Below, in pieces: positions 44,761 to 53,306 of a stretch of DNA of 64,000 nucleotides. Positions within the stretch are counted from its first letter, which is position 1. Every line of letters starts with the position of its first letter. Source of the DNA: HK1 sp965202875 (GTDB taxonomy: Bacteria; Pseudomonadota; Gammaproteobacteria; HK1); NCBI GenBank assembly GCA_965202875.1, contig OZ241870.1, positions 5,270,001 to 5,334,000 of the forward strand, given 5' to 3'. The notes under the pieces were generated by a model that did no database searches, was not told the DNA's origin, and saw only the letters and a program-made list of their open reading frames with translations. The position numbers and the translations under genes are program-made.

Positions 44761-46074
44761 ATGTTGTTTCACAAGCTGAAATTCTCGGGTCTTCTGTCTT
44801 TCGGACCGGCGGGGATCGACTTGCCGATGGAGCCGCTGAATGTCCTGATCGGCCCGAACGGTTCGGGAAAATCGAACCTGCTGGAGGCGATCTCGCTGTT
44901 TCAGGCCGCTCCGCGCGGTATCTCCGAGCCAATCTCACGCAGGGGCGGTGTTCGGGAGTGGCTGTGGAAAGGGAAGGAATCACCTGATTCGATGACCATT
45001 GACGTCAAGGTCAGCTTTTTGCCGGGACCGATGAGCCGTGCGCCGAGCACGATTGTCCGTGAGCGCATTTTCCTTGAACGCAATGTGCGATCCATGGCCG
45101 ACGTCCCTCCCGGCGGAATGTTGCGGCACTGCTTGACACTGGCGGATCGGGACGGAAAATCCGCCGTGGTCGATGAGCGGGTCGAACCTTTGGAGACACG
45201 ACCCGAAACGCACGACGAGTCGGCTTATTATCGACCTCCAAAGGACGAGAAGGTTGCGGCAGCGTTGAATGCCGCCGTCCAGGAGGAGCTAAAATCCGGG
45301 GGTGCGCCAAGCGACCCCTTCCCTGCGTTCCTTCACGGTCGTGATGGCGCCCTGGAGTTCGCCGGTTCGTACAAACCCGACGAGTCCCTGCTCTCTTTCT
45401 TCGCCAGTCCGGGATTTCCAGCATTATGGTGTCTGAAGGAGCAGTACGGAAGTATTCGTCTCTACCGCGACTGGTCGTTCGGGCCGAATGCGAGGTTGCG
45501 CCAGCCGTGCAGCGCGCATGCGCGGAGCGATTTTCTCGACGAGGGTGGAGAGAACCTGCCGCTCGTGCTGTCGCATCTGCACGGCGCGCACAAGCAGAGG
45601 CTCCTGGAAGCCCTGCGCAAGCTGTTCGACGGCATCGTGGACCTGCAATGCCCCGTGACGGGCGGCACGGTGGGACTGTTCCTGGAGGAAGCCGGGAACC
45701 GCTCGATCCCGGCGACCCGCCTCTCGGACGGGACGTTACGTTACCTTTGCCTGCTGGCGGTCCTGCTGCATCCCGAACCGCCTCCCCTGATCTGTATCGA
45801 GGAGCCGGAATTGGGTCTGCACCCGGATCTGCTCCCCACGTTGAGCGACTTGATGCAGGAGGCGTCCGAGCGTACCCAGCTCATCGTGACGACCCACTCG
45901 GACATACTTGTCGACACGCTGACGGAGCAGCCGGAAAGTGTCGTCGTCTGCGAGAAACACGACGGACAGACGGAGATGCGGCGTCTCGACAAGGGCGATC
46001 TGGAGAAGTGGTTGGAGGACTACAGGCTTGGCGATCTCTGGACTTCGGGCGAGTTGGGCGGCAACCGATGGTGA
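44761..46074 (+). CDS. AAA15/AAA21-type (ABC-like) ATPase paired with a DUF4276 protein
   Basis: A 437-residue RecF/OLD-like ATPase without a TOPRIM domain. Walker A is GPNGSGKSN at residues 31-39. The signature region RLSDGTLRYLCLLAVLL, Walker B ICIEEPELGLHPD (about 345-357) and the switch VTTHSDILVDTL are all present. The following gene overlaps it by seven bases and supplies a TOPRIM-like protein, so the two together resemble an OLD nuclease split into two chains. Such pairs are found in defence islands, and I infer an anti-phage role. The ATG at 44761 has GAGGAA upstream; an alternative ATG at 44725 overlaps the HipA stop region but lies further from similarity. Confidence 0.85.
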   Translation: MLFHKLKFSGLLSFGPAGIDLPMEPLNVLIGPNGSGKSNLLEAISLFQAAPRGISEPISRRGGVREWLWKGKESPDSMTIDVKVSFLPGPMSRAPSTIVRERIFLERNVRSMADVPPGGMLRHCLTLADRDGKSAVVDERVEPLETRPETHDESAYYRPPKDEKVAAALNAAVQEELKSGGAPSDPFPAFLHGRDGALEFAGSYKPDESLLSFFASPGFPALWCLKEQYGSIRLYRDWSFGPNARLRQPCSAHARSDFLDEGGENLPLVLSHLHGAHKQRLLEALRKLFDGIVDLQCPVTGGTVGLFLEEAGNRSIPATRLSDGTLRYLCLLAVLLHPEPPPLICIEEPELGLHPDLLPTLSDLMQEASERTQLIVTTHSDILVDTLTEQPESVVVCEKHDGQTEMRRLDKGDLEKWLEDYRLGDLWTSGELGGNRW

Positions 46075-46664
46075 CGGCGACGCTGTACATCGAGGGCGGC
46101 GGAGAGAGCAAGGACCTTCGCGCCCGCTTTCGCCAGGGATGGAGCAAGTTCTTCGGCTCGGCCGGCGTCGGCGGCAGGACGAAGATCGTCCGGGGTGGCG
46201 GACGCCGACAGACCTTCGACCTCTTCGCCACCGCCGTTTCGGGCTGCACTCGCGGTACGGTCCCGTTCCTGCTCGTGGACAGCGAGGATCCGGTTGCGCC
46301 GGAACATTCGGTCTGGCAGCACCTGCACGCCCGTGACGGTTGGACCCGGCCCGCCGGTGCAGGCGAGGATCGGGCGTTCCTGATGGTCCAGGTCATGGAA
46401 ACTTGGTTCCTGGCGGACCGCGAGGCGTTGCGGAGATACTTCGGTGCGGGGTTCGGAGAGAACGCGCTCAGGACATGGCCCAATCTGGAAGATGTGCCCA
46501 AATCGACGGTCCTCACAGCACTCGGACGCGCGACCGCCTCATGCCGTAAATCCTATTCCAAGGGCAAGGTCTCATTCGAGTTGCTGGCGCAAATCGATCC
46601 TGCCCGCGTCGAAGCCGCCTGTCCGCACGCCAGAGCGCTCCTGAACGAGTTGAGAGCGTTGTGA
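46068..46664 (+). CDS. DUF4276 family protein (TOPRIM-like)
   Basis: A 198-residue protein. The N-terminal ATLYIEGGGESKDL supplies a TOPRIM-type glutamate, and VPFLLVDSEDPV about 60 residues later supplies the paired acidic residues. FLMVQVMETWFLADREAL is the best-conserved DUF4276 block, and KVSFELLAQIDP is near the end. The family is regularly encoded after AAA15-type ATPases, as here, where the ATG lies inside the end of the ATPase gene. Probably the nuclease or effector chain of a two-component ATPase-TOPRIM system (inference). Fifteen bases separate it from a further ATPase-TOPRIM gene. Confidence 0.85.
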   Translation: MVTATLYIEGGGESKDLRARFRQGWSKFFGSAGVGGRTKIVRGGGRRQTFDLFATAVSGCTRGTVPFLLVDSEDPVAPEHSVWQHLHARDGWTRPAGAGEDRAFLMVQVMETWFLADREALRRYFGAGFGENALRTWPNLEDVPKSTVLTALGRATASCRKSYSKGKVSFELLAQIDPARVEAACPHARALLNELRAL

Positions 46665-46679
46665 CGGAAGGAATGTGAA

Positions 46680-48491
46680 GTGAGACTGCTCTACTACGTC
46701 GAGATCCGGAACTTCAAGCACTTCGGCGACGGGCAGCGGATCGAGCTCGATCATCCGGCCGTGCTCATCGGCCCGAACAACTGCGGGAAGACCACGGCAA
46801 TCCAGGCGATCGCGCTCTGGTCGCAGGCGGTCAGGACGTGGTTCGAAGCGAAAGGAAAATCGACGCCCAGAGAGCGGACGGCCACGTCGCTCAACCGACT
46901 GAACATCGTTTCGGTCCCCGTCCGACGCACCCGCTATTTCTGGCACAACGCGGCGGTACGTCGCGGCAATCGCGACGTTCCTCTCCTGATCACCGTGGGC
47001 ATCCTGCACCGGAACAAGGTCGAACCGGTGACGATGCGCTTTCGGAACCAGGGAGACGAGCTGGTCTACTGCACGCCCGACGACGCGACCCTCGGGAAGC
47101 TGGAGGCCGTCGAGACCGCGGCGGGGTTGAACGTGGCGCTGCTCTACCCGATGTCGGGCCTCGAGACCGAGGAAGCGATCCTCCAGCCCGGTCGCATCGA
47201 CGTCCTGTTGGGGCAAGGGCAGACCGCCCAGGTGCTTCGCAACCTTTGTCTCCTGGTGCTCAAGGATGCGCCGGAAGACTGGCGGCACATCACCGCGTTG
47301 ATGTCACGACTGTTCTCGGTCGAGCTGGGCGATCCGACCGAAACCGGGCGCGGCAGCATCGATCTCTTCTACCGGCAGGCGAACGTGCGGGAGCCGCTGG
47401 ACGTCTCCCTTGCAGGGCGCGGGTTCCAGCAGATGCTCCTGATTTTCGCCTACCTTTATTCGCATCGCCGGAGCGTGCTGCTGATCGACGAGCCGGACGC
47501 ACATCTGGAGATCCTCCGGCAGAAGCAGGTCTACGTGCTCTTGCGGGAGATCGCGGCCCGGAACGAGTCGCAGGTCGTGCTGGTGACCCATTCGGAAGTC
47601 ATCCTCGACGAAGCACTGGATCACCATCTCACGCTGCTTTTGAGGGGGCGGGCCGACAATCTGGCCGCCAGGACCGACATCCGCAATGCGCTCAAGCACT
47701 ATGGCGCCGAGCACTATGTCAGGGCGCTCGAACGGGGTTACGTCCTTTATGTCGAGGGCGGGACGGACCTCGCCGTCCTGCAAGCCCTGGCCGAACGCTT
47801 GGGCCATCGGGTGGCGAAGGTGTGGGATCAACGGATCAACGCCTTCTACGTACAGGACAATTACCCGGACCCCGATGATCCGGACGCTGAATTGGAGCGG
47901 GTGGAAGGAGGGTTCGGGGTGACGCCCCGGAAGCATTTCTTCGCCCTGCGCGAGATGATTCCCGGGCTGCGGGGACTGGCGATCCTGGACAGCGACGGCG
48001 GGGCACGATCGGATTCGGACGAAGGCGGGCTCAATGTCGTCTACTGGAAGCGCTACGAAGTTGAAAACTACTTCGTCACTCCCGAGGTGCTGCGCAAGCA
48101 GGTCGCTGAACACTACAAGGACTTGCCGCTATTTTTCGGCGAAATTCGCGATGCGTCCGAAGAGTTGCTCGATGCGTTGATCCTGGAACGTGTGTTCGAC
48201 GGCCGCAAGCAGGATTTCGACACTTGGAAGAGCGCGGGAGCCGACGCGGCGCGTCTGCTGTGGGAAGCGAGGACGGAACGTGTGAAGCTCAGCGACTTCG
48301 CCGAAGAGTTCTTTCGCCGTCTCGCGGAAAGGCTCGGAGAGGCGATGCTGCTCCGGAAAGGCGAGCTTCACCGCCTGGTCCGATTCGTCGATCCTTCCTC
48401 CATTCCGGCAGAGGTGGGCGAGAAACTCGATCTGCTGGGCGAGATCTTCGATCACGCCAATCCGGGCGAAGAACAACCGGTATCGTCGTGA
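46680..48491 (+). CDS. OLD-like ATPase with C-terminal TOPRIM-like domain
   Basis: A 603-residue protein. Walker A is GPNNCGKTT at residues 31-39, Walker B is VLLIDEPDAHLE at about 267-278, and LVTHSEVILDEAL follows. The C-terminal half has a TOPRIM-like LYVEGGTDLAVL (about 357) and LAILDSDGG (about 434), then YWKRYEVENYFVTPEVL, a block seen in ATPase-nuclease proteins of defence islands. Start is GTG at 46680 with AAGGAATGTGAA before it. It is not similar enough to the GajA-like protein to be a recent duplicate. Close spacing to the DUF4276 gene suggests one operon of three genes. Confidence 0.82.
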   Translation: MRLLYYVEIRNFKHFGDGQRIELDHPAVLIGPNNCGKTTAIQAIALWSQAVRTWFEAKGKSTPRERTATSLNRLNIVSVPVRRTRYFWHNAAVRRGNRDVPLLITVGILHRNKVEPVTMRFRNQGDELVYCTPDDATLGKLEAVETAAGLNVALLYPMSGLETEEAILQPGRIDVLLGQGQTAQVLRNLCLLVLKDAPEDWRHITALMSRLFSVELGDPTETGRGSIDLFYRQANVREPLDVSLAGRGFQQMLLIFAYLYSHRRSVLLIDEPDAHLEILRQKQVYVLLREIAARNESQVVLVTHSEVILDEALDHHLTLLLRGRADNLAARTDIRNALKHYGAEHYVRALERGYVLYVEGGTDLAVLQALAERLGHRVAKVWDQRINAFYVQDNYPDPDDPDAELERVEGGFGVTPRKHFFALREMIPGLRGLAILDSDGGARSDSDEGGLNVVYWKRYEVENYFVTPEVLRKQVAEHYKDLPLFFGEIRDASEELLDALILERVFDGRKQDFDTWKSAGADAARLLWEARTERVKLSDFAEEFFRRLAERLGEAMLLRKGELHRLVRFVDPSSIPAEVGEKLDLLGEIFDHANPGEEQPVSS

Positions 48492-48552
48492 AGGATGGTT
48501 TGCGCGTGAGCCGAACCGACGAGAAGCAGGCAGATCCGGCGGCGGGAATGAC

Positions 48553-51500
48553 ATGAGCCTGTCTCAAAATCGGATCGCGAATCGAACCGGCGAAGGCGCC
48601 TTCGAGACCGTCATCGAATCCCATCTCCTGGGCAACGGGTACGTCTCCGTCCCCGGTCACGGCTTCGACCGCGAGCGCGCCGTCTTTCCCGAGATCGCGC
48701 TCGGGTTCATCCGCGAGACCCAGCCGGTCGAATGGGTCAGGCTGGAAGCGCTTCTCGGCGAGCGGACCGGCGAGCAGGTCCTCGCCGATCTGTGCAAGTG
48801 GATGGACCGCAACGGCGCGCTGGCGACGCTGCGCCACGGCTTCAAGTGCTACGGCCGGACGTTGCGCATCGCCTTCTTCAAGGCGGCCCATGCGCTGAAC
48901 CCGGAGCTCGAAGCGCGATACGCCGCGAACCGCGTCGGGCTCACCCGCCAGCTTCGCTTCTCGCCGCGCTCGGAGCAGTCCCTCGACCTCACCCTGAGCC
49001 TGAACGGAGTCCCGGTCTCGACCCTGGAATTGAAGAACCCGCTCACCGGGCAGAGCGTCGAGGATGCGCGCGGGCAGTACCGGCGGGACCGCGACCCGCG
49101 CGAGCCGATCTTCGAGTTCAAGCGGCGCACCCTCGTGCACTTCGCCGTGGATACCGAGTCCGTGCTCATGACCACCCGGCTCGCCGGCGCCGCGACCCAC
49201 TTCCTGCCCTTCGACAAGGGCTGCGGCGGGGGCGCGGGCAACCCGCCCGACCCGAGGGGCCGCGGCTACCGCACCTCGTACCTGTGGGAGGAAGTCCTCG
49301 CGCGCGACAGCCTGCTCGACCTGCTGGCGCGCTTCGTCCACCTCCGGACCGGCGAGAAACGCGACGACAAGGGGCGCAAGGTGAAGGTCGAGACGATGAT
49401 CTTCCCCCGCTACCACCAGCTCGAAGCGGTGCGCCGGCTCGTGGATGCGGCGCGGCGCGAGGGCGCCGGGCACAACGCGCTGGTCGAGCATTCCGCGGGC
49501 AGCGGCAAGAGCAACACCATCGCCTGGCTCGCGCACCGTCTGGCCTCGCTGCACGATGCCGGAAACGCCCGCGTCTTCGACAGCGTGATCGTGGTCACGG
49601 ATCGCGTCGTGCTCGACAGCCAGCTCCAGGACACCATCTACCAGTTCGAGCACAAGCGCGGGGTGGTGCGGAAGATCGATGAAAGCTCGCGCCAGCTCGC
49701 CGAGGCGCTGGAGAGCGCAGTTCCGATCGTCGTCACCACGCTGCAGAAGTTCCCCTTCGTCTCCCGCCATCTGCTCAGGATGGCCGAGGAGCGCGAAGCG
49801 GAGGCCGGGTCCGGGCCGGAGGCGGAGGCCGGCGCCCTTCCGACCCGCCGCTACGCGGTGGTCATCGACGAGGCGCACAGCTCCCAGGGCGGCGAGACCG
49901 CCACCGCGCTCAAGGAAGTGCTGGGCGGCGAGGCGCTGCGCGAAAAGGCGAAGCGGCAGGCGGCGGAAGAGGGCCTGGAAGGCGAGGACCTGGAAGCGCT
50001 CTTCCTCGCCATGGCCAAGCGGGGCCGGCAGGCGAACCTGAGCTTCTTCGCCTTCACCGCGACGCCGAAGCACAAGACCCTCAAGGTCTTCGGGCGCGGC
50101 GGCGAGCCCGCCCACCGCTACACCATGCGCCAGGCGATCGAGGAAGGCTTCATCCTCGACGTGCTGAAGCACTACACCTCGTACTCCACCTACTACAAGC
50201 TTCTCAAGGCCTGCGAGGACGATCCGAACGTGGAGCGCAAGCGGGCCGCCCGCGCCCTGGCCCGCTTCGTGCGGCTGCACCCGCACAACGTCGCGCAGAA
50301 GACGGAGGTGATGGTCGAGCACTTCCACACCGCCACCCGCCACCGGATCGGCGGACGCGCCAAGGCGATGGTGGTCACCGGCTCCCGCCTCGAAGCGGTG
50401 CGCTACAAGCAGAGCTTCGATCGCTACATCGGGAGCAAGGGCTATCCGATCAAGTCGCTGGTGGCCTTCTCCGGCGCCGTCGAAGACGACCAGGCGCCCG
50501 GCGTCGTCTACACCGAGGAGAAGATGAACCAGGGTGTCCGGGAGAAGGAGCTGCCGGAGCACTTCGCGACCGGGGAATACCAGGTGCTGCTCGTCGCGGA
50601 GAAGTACCAGACGGGCTTCGACCAGCCCCTGCTGCATACGATGTACGTGGACAAGCGCCTGGCCGGCATCCAGGCCGTGCAGACCCTCTCCCGGCTGAAC
50701 CGCACCCACCCCTTCAAGGAGGACACCTTCGTCCTCGACTTCGTGAACGAGCGCGACGAGATCCGGGAAGCGTTCAAGACGTACTACGAGGGGGCGGAGA
50801 TGGGGGAGGAAGCCGATCCGGCCCGGATGTACGCGATCCGGGAAGAGCTCGACGCTTCCGGCATCTACCGCGGCGAGGAAGTCGAGCGTTTCTGCCAGAT
50901 CTTCTTCAGGCCCCGGCAGCGCCAGAGCCCGCGGGACCACCAGGCGATGAACGCTGCGCTGGACCCGGCGGTGTCGCGCTTTGCCGCGTTGCACGGGGAG
51001 AGGGAGGACGAGGCCGAGCTGTGGCGCGGCAAGGTGCAGGCGTTCCGCAACCTCTACGGCTTCCTGAGCCAGGTGATCCCCTACCAGGACTCGGACCTCG
51101 AACGCCTCTACACCTTTCTTCGCCACCTGGCGGCGAAGCTCCCGCGCCGGGGTTCCGGCTCCGCGTACCGGTTCGACGACGACGTGCGCCTTCAGTACTA
51201 CCGCCTCCAGAAGATCAGCGAAGGCTCGATCCCGCTCGCAGAGGGCGACGCGCGCGCCCTCGACGGCCCCACCGAGGTGGGCAGCGGGGCCGCCCGCGAG
51301 ACGCCGGAGCCTCTGTCGAGGCTGATCGACGTCGTCAACGAACGCTTCGGCACGGACTTCAACGACGCCGATCAGCTCTTCTTCGATCAGATCGTGGAGG
51401 CCGCGCTCGCCGACGACACGCTGCGCGAGAGCGCCGCGGTCAATCCCGAGGACAAGTTCGAGCTGGTGTTCGGCAACCTGATCGAGCGCCTGTTCACCGA

Positions 51501-51756
51501 ACGCATGGACCAGAACGAAGAGATCTTCATCCGCTACAAACGACGAGCCCTTCCACCGGGTGGTCAGCCGCTGGATGGCCACCGAGGCGTACCGGCGGCT
51601 GCGGCCAGGAGAGCTGGCCGGGTCAGGCGAGCTGGCCGGGCCAGGCGAGCCGACCGGGCCGGGCGCGCTGGCTGGGCCGGGCGCGCTGACCGGGCCGGGT
51701 GGGATGGCCGATTCAAGGGAAGCGGCCGATCCGATCGGGCAGTTCGCCGTGGATGA
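48553..51756 (+). CDS. hsdR: Type I restriction enzyme R subunit (HsdR), 3' end frameshifted
   Basis: The motor and nuclease subunit, which cuts unmethylated DNA at a distance after ATP-driven translocation. The N-terminal PD-(D/E)XK nuclease ends in STLELKNPLTGQ (about residue 157). Helicase motif I is AGSGKSNTIAWLA (about 314), motif II is VVIDEAHSSQGG (about 436), motif III is FFAFTATPKHKT, and KYQTGFDQP and QTLSRLNRTHP follow. Genuine similarity ends at NEEIFIRY (about 51540). One extra A in the AAA run there diverts the frame into an Arg/Gly-rich tail. The correct ending, NDEPFHRVVSRWMATEAYRR, is in the next frame. It is separated from hsdM and hsdS by about 11 kb of defence genes on the same strand. 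Confidence 0.92.
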   Translation: MSLSQNRIANRTGEGAFETVIESHLLGNGYVSVPGHGFDRERAVFPEIALGFIRETQPVEWVRLEALLGERTGEQVLADLCKWMDRNGALATLRHGFKCYGRTLRIAFFKAAHALNPELEARYAANRVGLTRQLRFSPRSEQSLDLTLSLNGVPVSTLELKNPLTGQSVEDARGQYRRDRDPREPIFEFKRRTLVHFAVDTESVLMTTRLAGAATHFLPFDKGCGGGAGNPPDPRGRGYRTSYLWEEVLARDSLLDLLARFVHLRTGEKRDDKGRKVKVETMIFPRYHQLEAVRRLVDAARREGAGHNALVEHSAGSGKSNTIAWLAHRLASLHDAGNARVFDSVIVVTDRVVLDSQLQDTIYQFEHKRGVVRKIDESSRQLAEALESAVPIVVTTLQKFPFVSRHLLRMAEEREAEAGSGPEAEAGALPTRRYAVVIDEAHSSQGGETATALKEVLGGEALREKAKRQAAEEGLEGEDLEALFLAMAKRGRQANLSFFAFTATPKHKTLKVFGRGGEPAHRYTMRQAIEEGFILDVLKHYTSYSTYYKLLKACEDDPNVERKRAARALARFVRLHPHNVAQKTEVMVEHFHTATRHRIGGRAKAMVVTGSRLEAVRYKQSFDRYIGSKGYPIKSLVAFSGAVEDDQAPGVVYTEEKMNQGVREKELPEHFATGEYQVLLVAEKYQTGFDQPLLHTMYVDKRLAGIQAVQTLSRLNRTHPFKEDTFVLDFVNERDEIREAFKTYYEGAEMGEEADPARMYAIREELDASGIYRGEEVERFCQIFFRPRQRQSPRDHQAMNAALDPAVSRFAALHGEREDEAELWRGKVQAFRNLYGFLSQVIPYQDSDLERLYTFLRHLAAKLPRRGSGSAYRFDDDVRLQYYRLQKISEGSIPLAEGDARALDGPTEVGSGAARETPEPLSRLIDVVNERFGTDFNDADQLFFDQIVEAALADDTLRESAAVNPEDKFELVFGNLIERLFTERMDQNEEIFIRYKRRALPPGGQPLDGHRGVPAAAARRAGRVRRAGRARRADRAGRAGWAGRADRAGWDGRFKGSGRSDRAVRRG
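51611..51700 (+). repeat. Five tandem 18-bp units after hsdR
   Basis: Five consecutive units of the type GAGCTGGCCGGGTCAGGC, each encoding a hexapeptide (ELAGSG, ELAGPG, EPTGPG, ALAGPG, ALTGPG) in the frame that links the true HsdR ending to the S24-like domain. Unit length is a multiple of three, so copy-number change would preserve the frame. Confidence 0.8.
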
Positions 51757-52459
51757 AGTGGCGGGGCTGGCGGAGCCGGACGGTATCGTGCCCGAGCCTG
51801 CCGATGGGCTTTCCTTGCCCGCCGGGCATCGACCGGCTCGACCGGAGGGTGTCGAGGCGGAACGCATCGATGGTTCCTCCCCGCCCCCCTGGCTTCCGCC
51901 GGCGCGGCCGGATGAGGTGGGCCGGGAGGCGGAGGTTCCGCGGCCCGGCGGTCTCCGTATCGTCGAAGGGCGGCCGGAGGAGCGTTACGTCACCTGCGTC
52001 CCCCTCGTCCCGCTGTCCATCGCGGCCGGGGCCTTCGGCGATCCCCGGAGCGTCGAGGCGGAGGAGGACTGGAAGTGGGTCGAGGTGCGCTCCGGGCGGC
52101 GCGTGAGGCCGGGGATGTTCGTCGCGCGGATCGCCGGCAGGTCGATGGAGCCCGCGATCCCCGACGGCGCGTATGGCCTGTTCCGCGCGCCGGTGCGGGG
52201 CACGCGGCAGGGGAAGACGGTGCTCGTCCGGCTTCGTGACGCCACCGATCCGGAGACAGGGGCACGGTACACGGTGAAGCGCTACGAGAGCGAAAAGGCC
52301 GGGGACGGCGATTCCTGGCGACACGCGAGGATCACGTTGAAGCCGAACAACCCCGAGTTCGAACCCATCGTCCTGACCGGCGCGGACGAAGGCGAGATCG
52401 CGGTGGTGGCGGAGCTGGTGGAGGTGGTCGCGGTATCGTCCGACGGCCTGGAATCCTGA
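51704..52459 (+). CDS. S24-peptidase-like (LexA C-terminal fold) domain protein, possibly fused to HsdR
   Basis: About 251 residues from the ATG at 51704. An unstructured Pro/Gly/Ala-rich first half leads to an S24-type domain: VPLVPLSIAAGAFG, then MFVARIAGRSMEPAIPDGAY with the serine of the Ser-Lys dyad, GKTVLVRLRD, and YTVKRYESEK with a lysine suited to the dyad. The same frame is open back to 51538 and encodes the natural HsdR C-terminus, so a single HsdR-linker-S24 protein is possible if the one-base shift in hsdR is corrected. Proteins with this domain are often encoded beside type I systems; whether they regulate or process HsdR is not known to me. The ribosome binding site before 51704 is weak. 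Confidence 0.7.
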   Translation: MADSREAADPIGQFAVDEVAGLAEPDGIVPEPADGLSLPAGHRPARPEGVEAERIDGSSPPPWLPPARPDEVGREAEVPRPGGLRIVEGRPEERYVTCVPLVPLSIAAGAFGDPRSVEAEEDWKWVEVRSGRRVRPGMFVARIAGRSMEPAIPDGAYGLFRAPVRGTRQGKTVLVRLRDATDPETGARYTVKRYESEKAGDGDSWRHARITLKPNNPEFEPIVLTGADEGEIAVVAELVEVVAVSSDGLES

Positions 52460-52664
52460 CAATCCCGCGAGCGGATCGAGAGCGCGCAACGCTTGATGCG
52501 CGCGCCCTTGGCTCCGACGACGCTCCCGCGCTCTCGCTCCTGCCTCCACCGGGAGAGCGCGTTGCGAACGGACGCCGCCGGTGCCGATCCGCGCCGTCCC
52601 GTGAGTGCCCCGGCTCCGGCGGCAACATGGTCCGCGAGCGCCTTCGACCGCCGGAACCGGCCGG

Positions 52665-53306
52665 TCAGACGGTCGCGCCGGCCGGAAAGACGCCCGACAT
52701 GAGGATGAAGCCCGGGATCCGCTTGAAGCGATCCGTCCAGCGCCGGACCGCGGGGTAGGGCATCCGCGAGATCCCGCCTTCCTCCGAGAGGATGACGCAG
52801 GGGAAGCAGGCGACGTCGGCGATGGTCGGATGGCCGGGCGCGCACAGCCAGTCCCGGCCGGCCTGCTCGGCGAACCACAGATGCTCGTCCAGCACCCGGA
52901 ACAGCCCGTGCGCACCGGCACGGGCCGCATCCGCGTCGAGCTCGTAGAAGAAGCCTTCCGCGAGCCGGGCGGCCGAGGCGGTCGCCGTGATGCCTTCGGC
53001 AAAGGCGAGCCACATGGCGATCTCGCCCAGCGTCCTCGCATCGCCGGTCGGGTACCAGCGTCCGCTCCGGTCGTACCGCGCGGCAAGGTAGGTGAGGATC
53101 GCCTGCGCGTCGCGCAGCACCAGATCGCCGTCCTCGATGACGGGAACCTGGCCGAGCGGATTGAGGCGGAGAAACCACGCGCTCTTGTGCTCCCGCCCGG
53201 GGTGGAAGTCGATGCGGCGCGTCTCCCACTCGAGGCCGAGGAGGCTGAGGAGCAGCCGGACCTTGTAGCAGTTGCCGGAGAGCTCGTAGTCGTAGAGGGT
53301 GATCAC
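52665..53306 (-). CDS. Glutathione S-transferase family protein
   Basis: A 213-residue GST. The thioredoxin-like N-terminal domain has LYDYELSGNCYKVRLLLSLL and the glutathione-contact segment GQVPVIEDGDLVLRDAQAI; the helical C-terminal domain has GHPTIADVACFP. Start is GTG at 53306, overlapping the stop of the upstream Rieske gene by four bases (GTGA), so it is translationally coupled to it. In the caffeine N-demethylase of Pseudomonas, the GST-like NdmE has a structural role joining a Rieske-less oxygenase to its Rieske partner; the same arrangement here suggests a scaffold rather than a detoxification role (inference). Confidence 0.88.
   Translation of the reverse strand: MITLYDYELSGNCYKVRLLLSLLGLEWETRRIDFHPGREHKSAWFLRLNPLGQVPVIEDGDLVLRDAQAILTYLAARYDRSGRWYPTGDARTLGEIAMWLAFAEGITATASAARLAEGFFYELDADAARAGAHGLFRVLDEHLWFAEQAGRDWLCAPGHPTIADVACFPCVILSEEGGISRMPYPAVRRWTDRFKRIPGFILMSGVFPAGATV

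Noticed and set aside
51611..51700. Short tandem repeat as a possible CRISPR or origin iteron array
   Set aside because: Contiguous 18-bp units without spacers, in frame with coding sequence; no replication gene nearby.
48289..51867. A 1192-residue minus-strand frame
   Set aside because: Antisense shadow of hsdR; no motifs.
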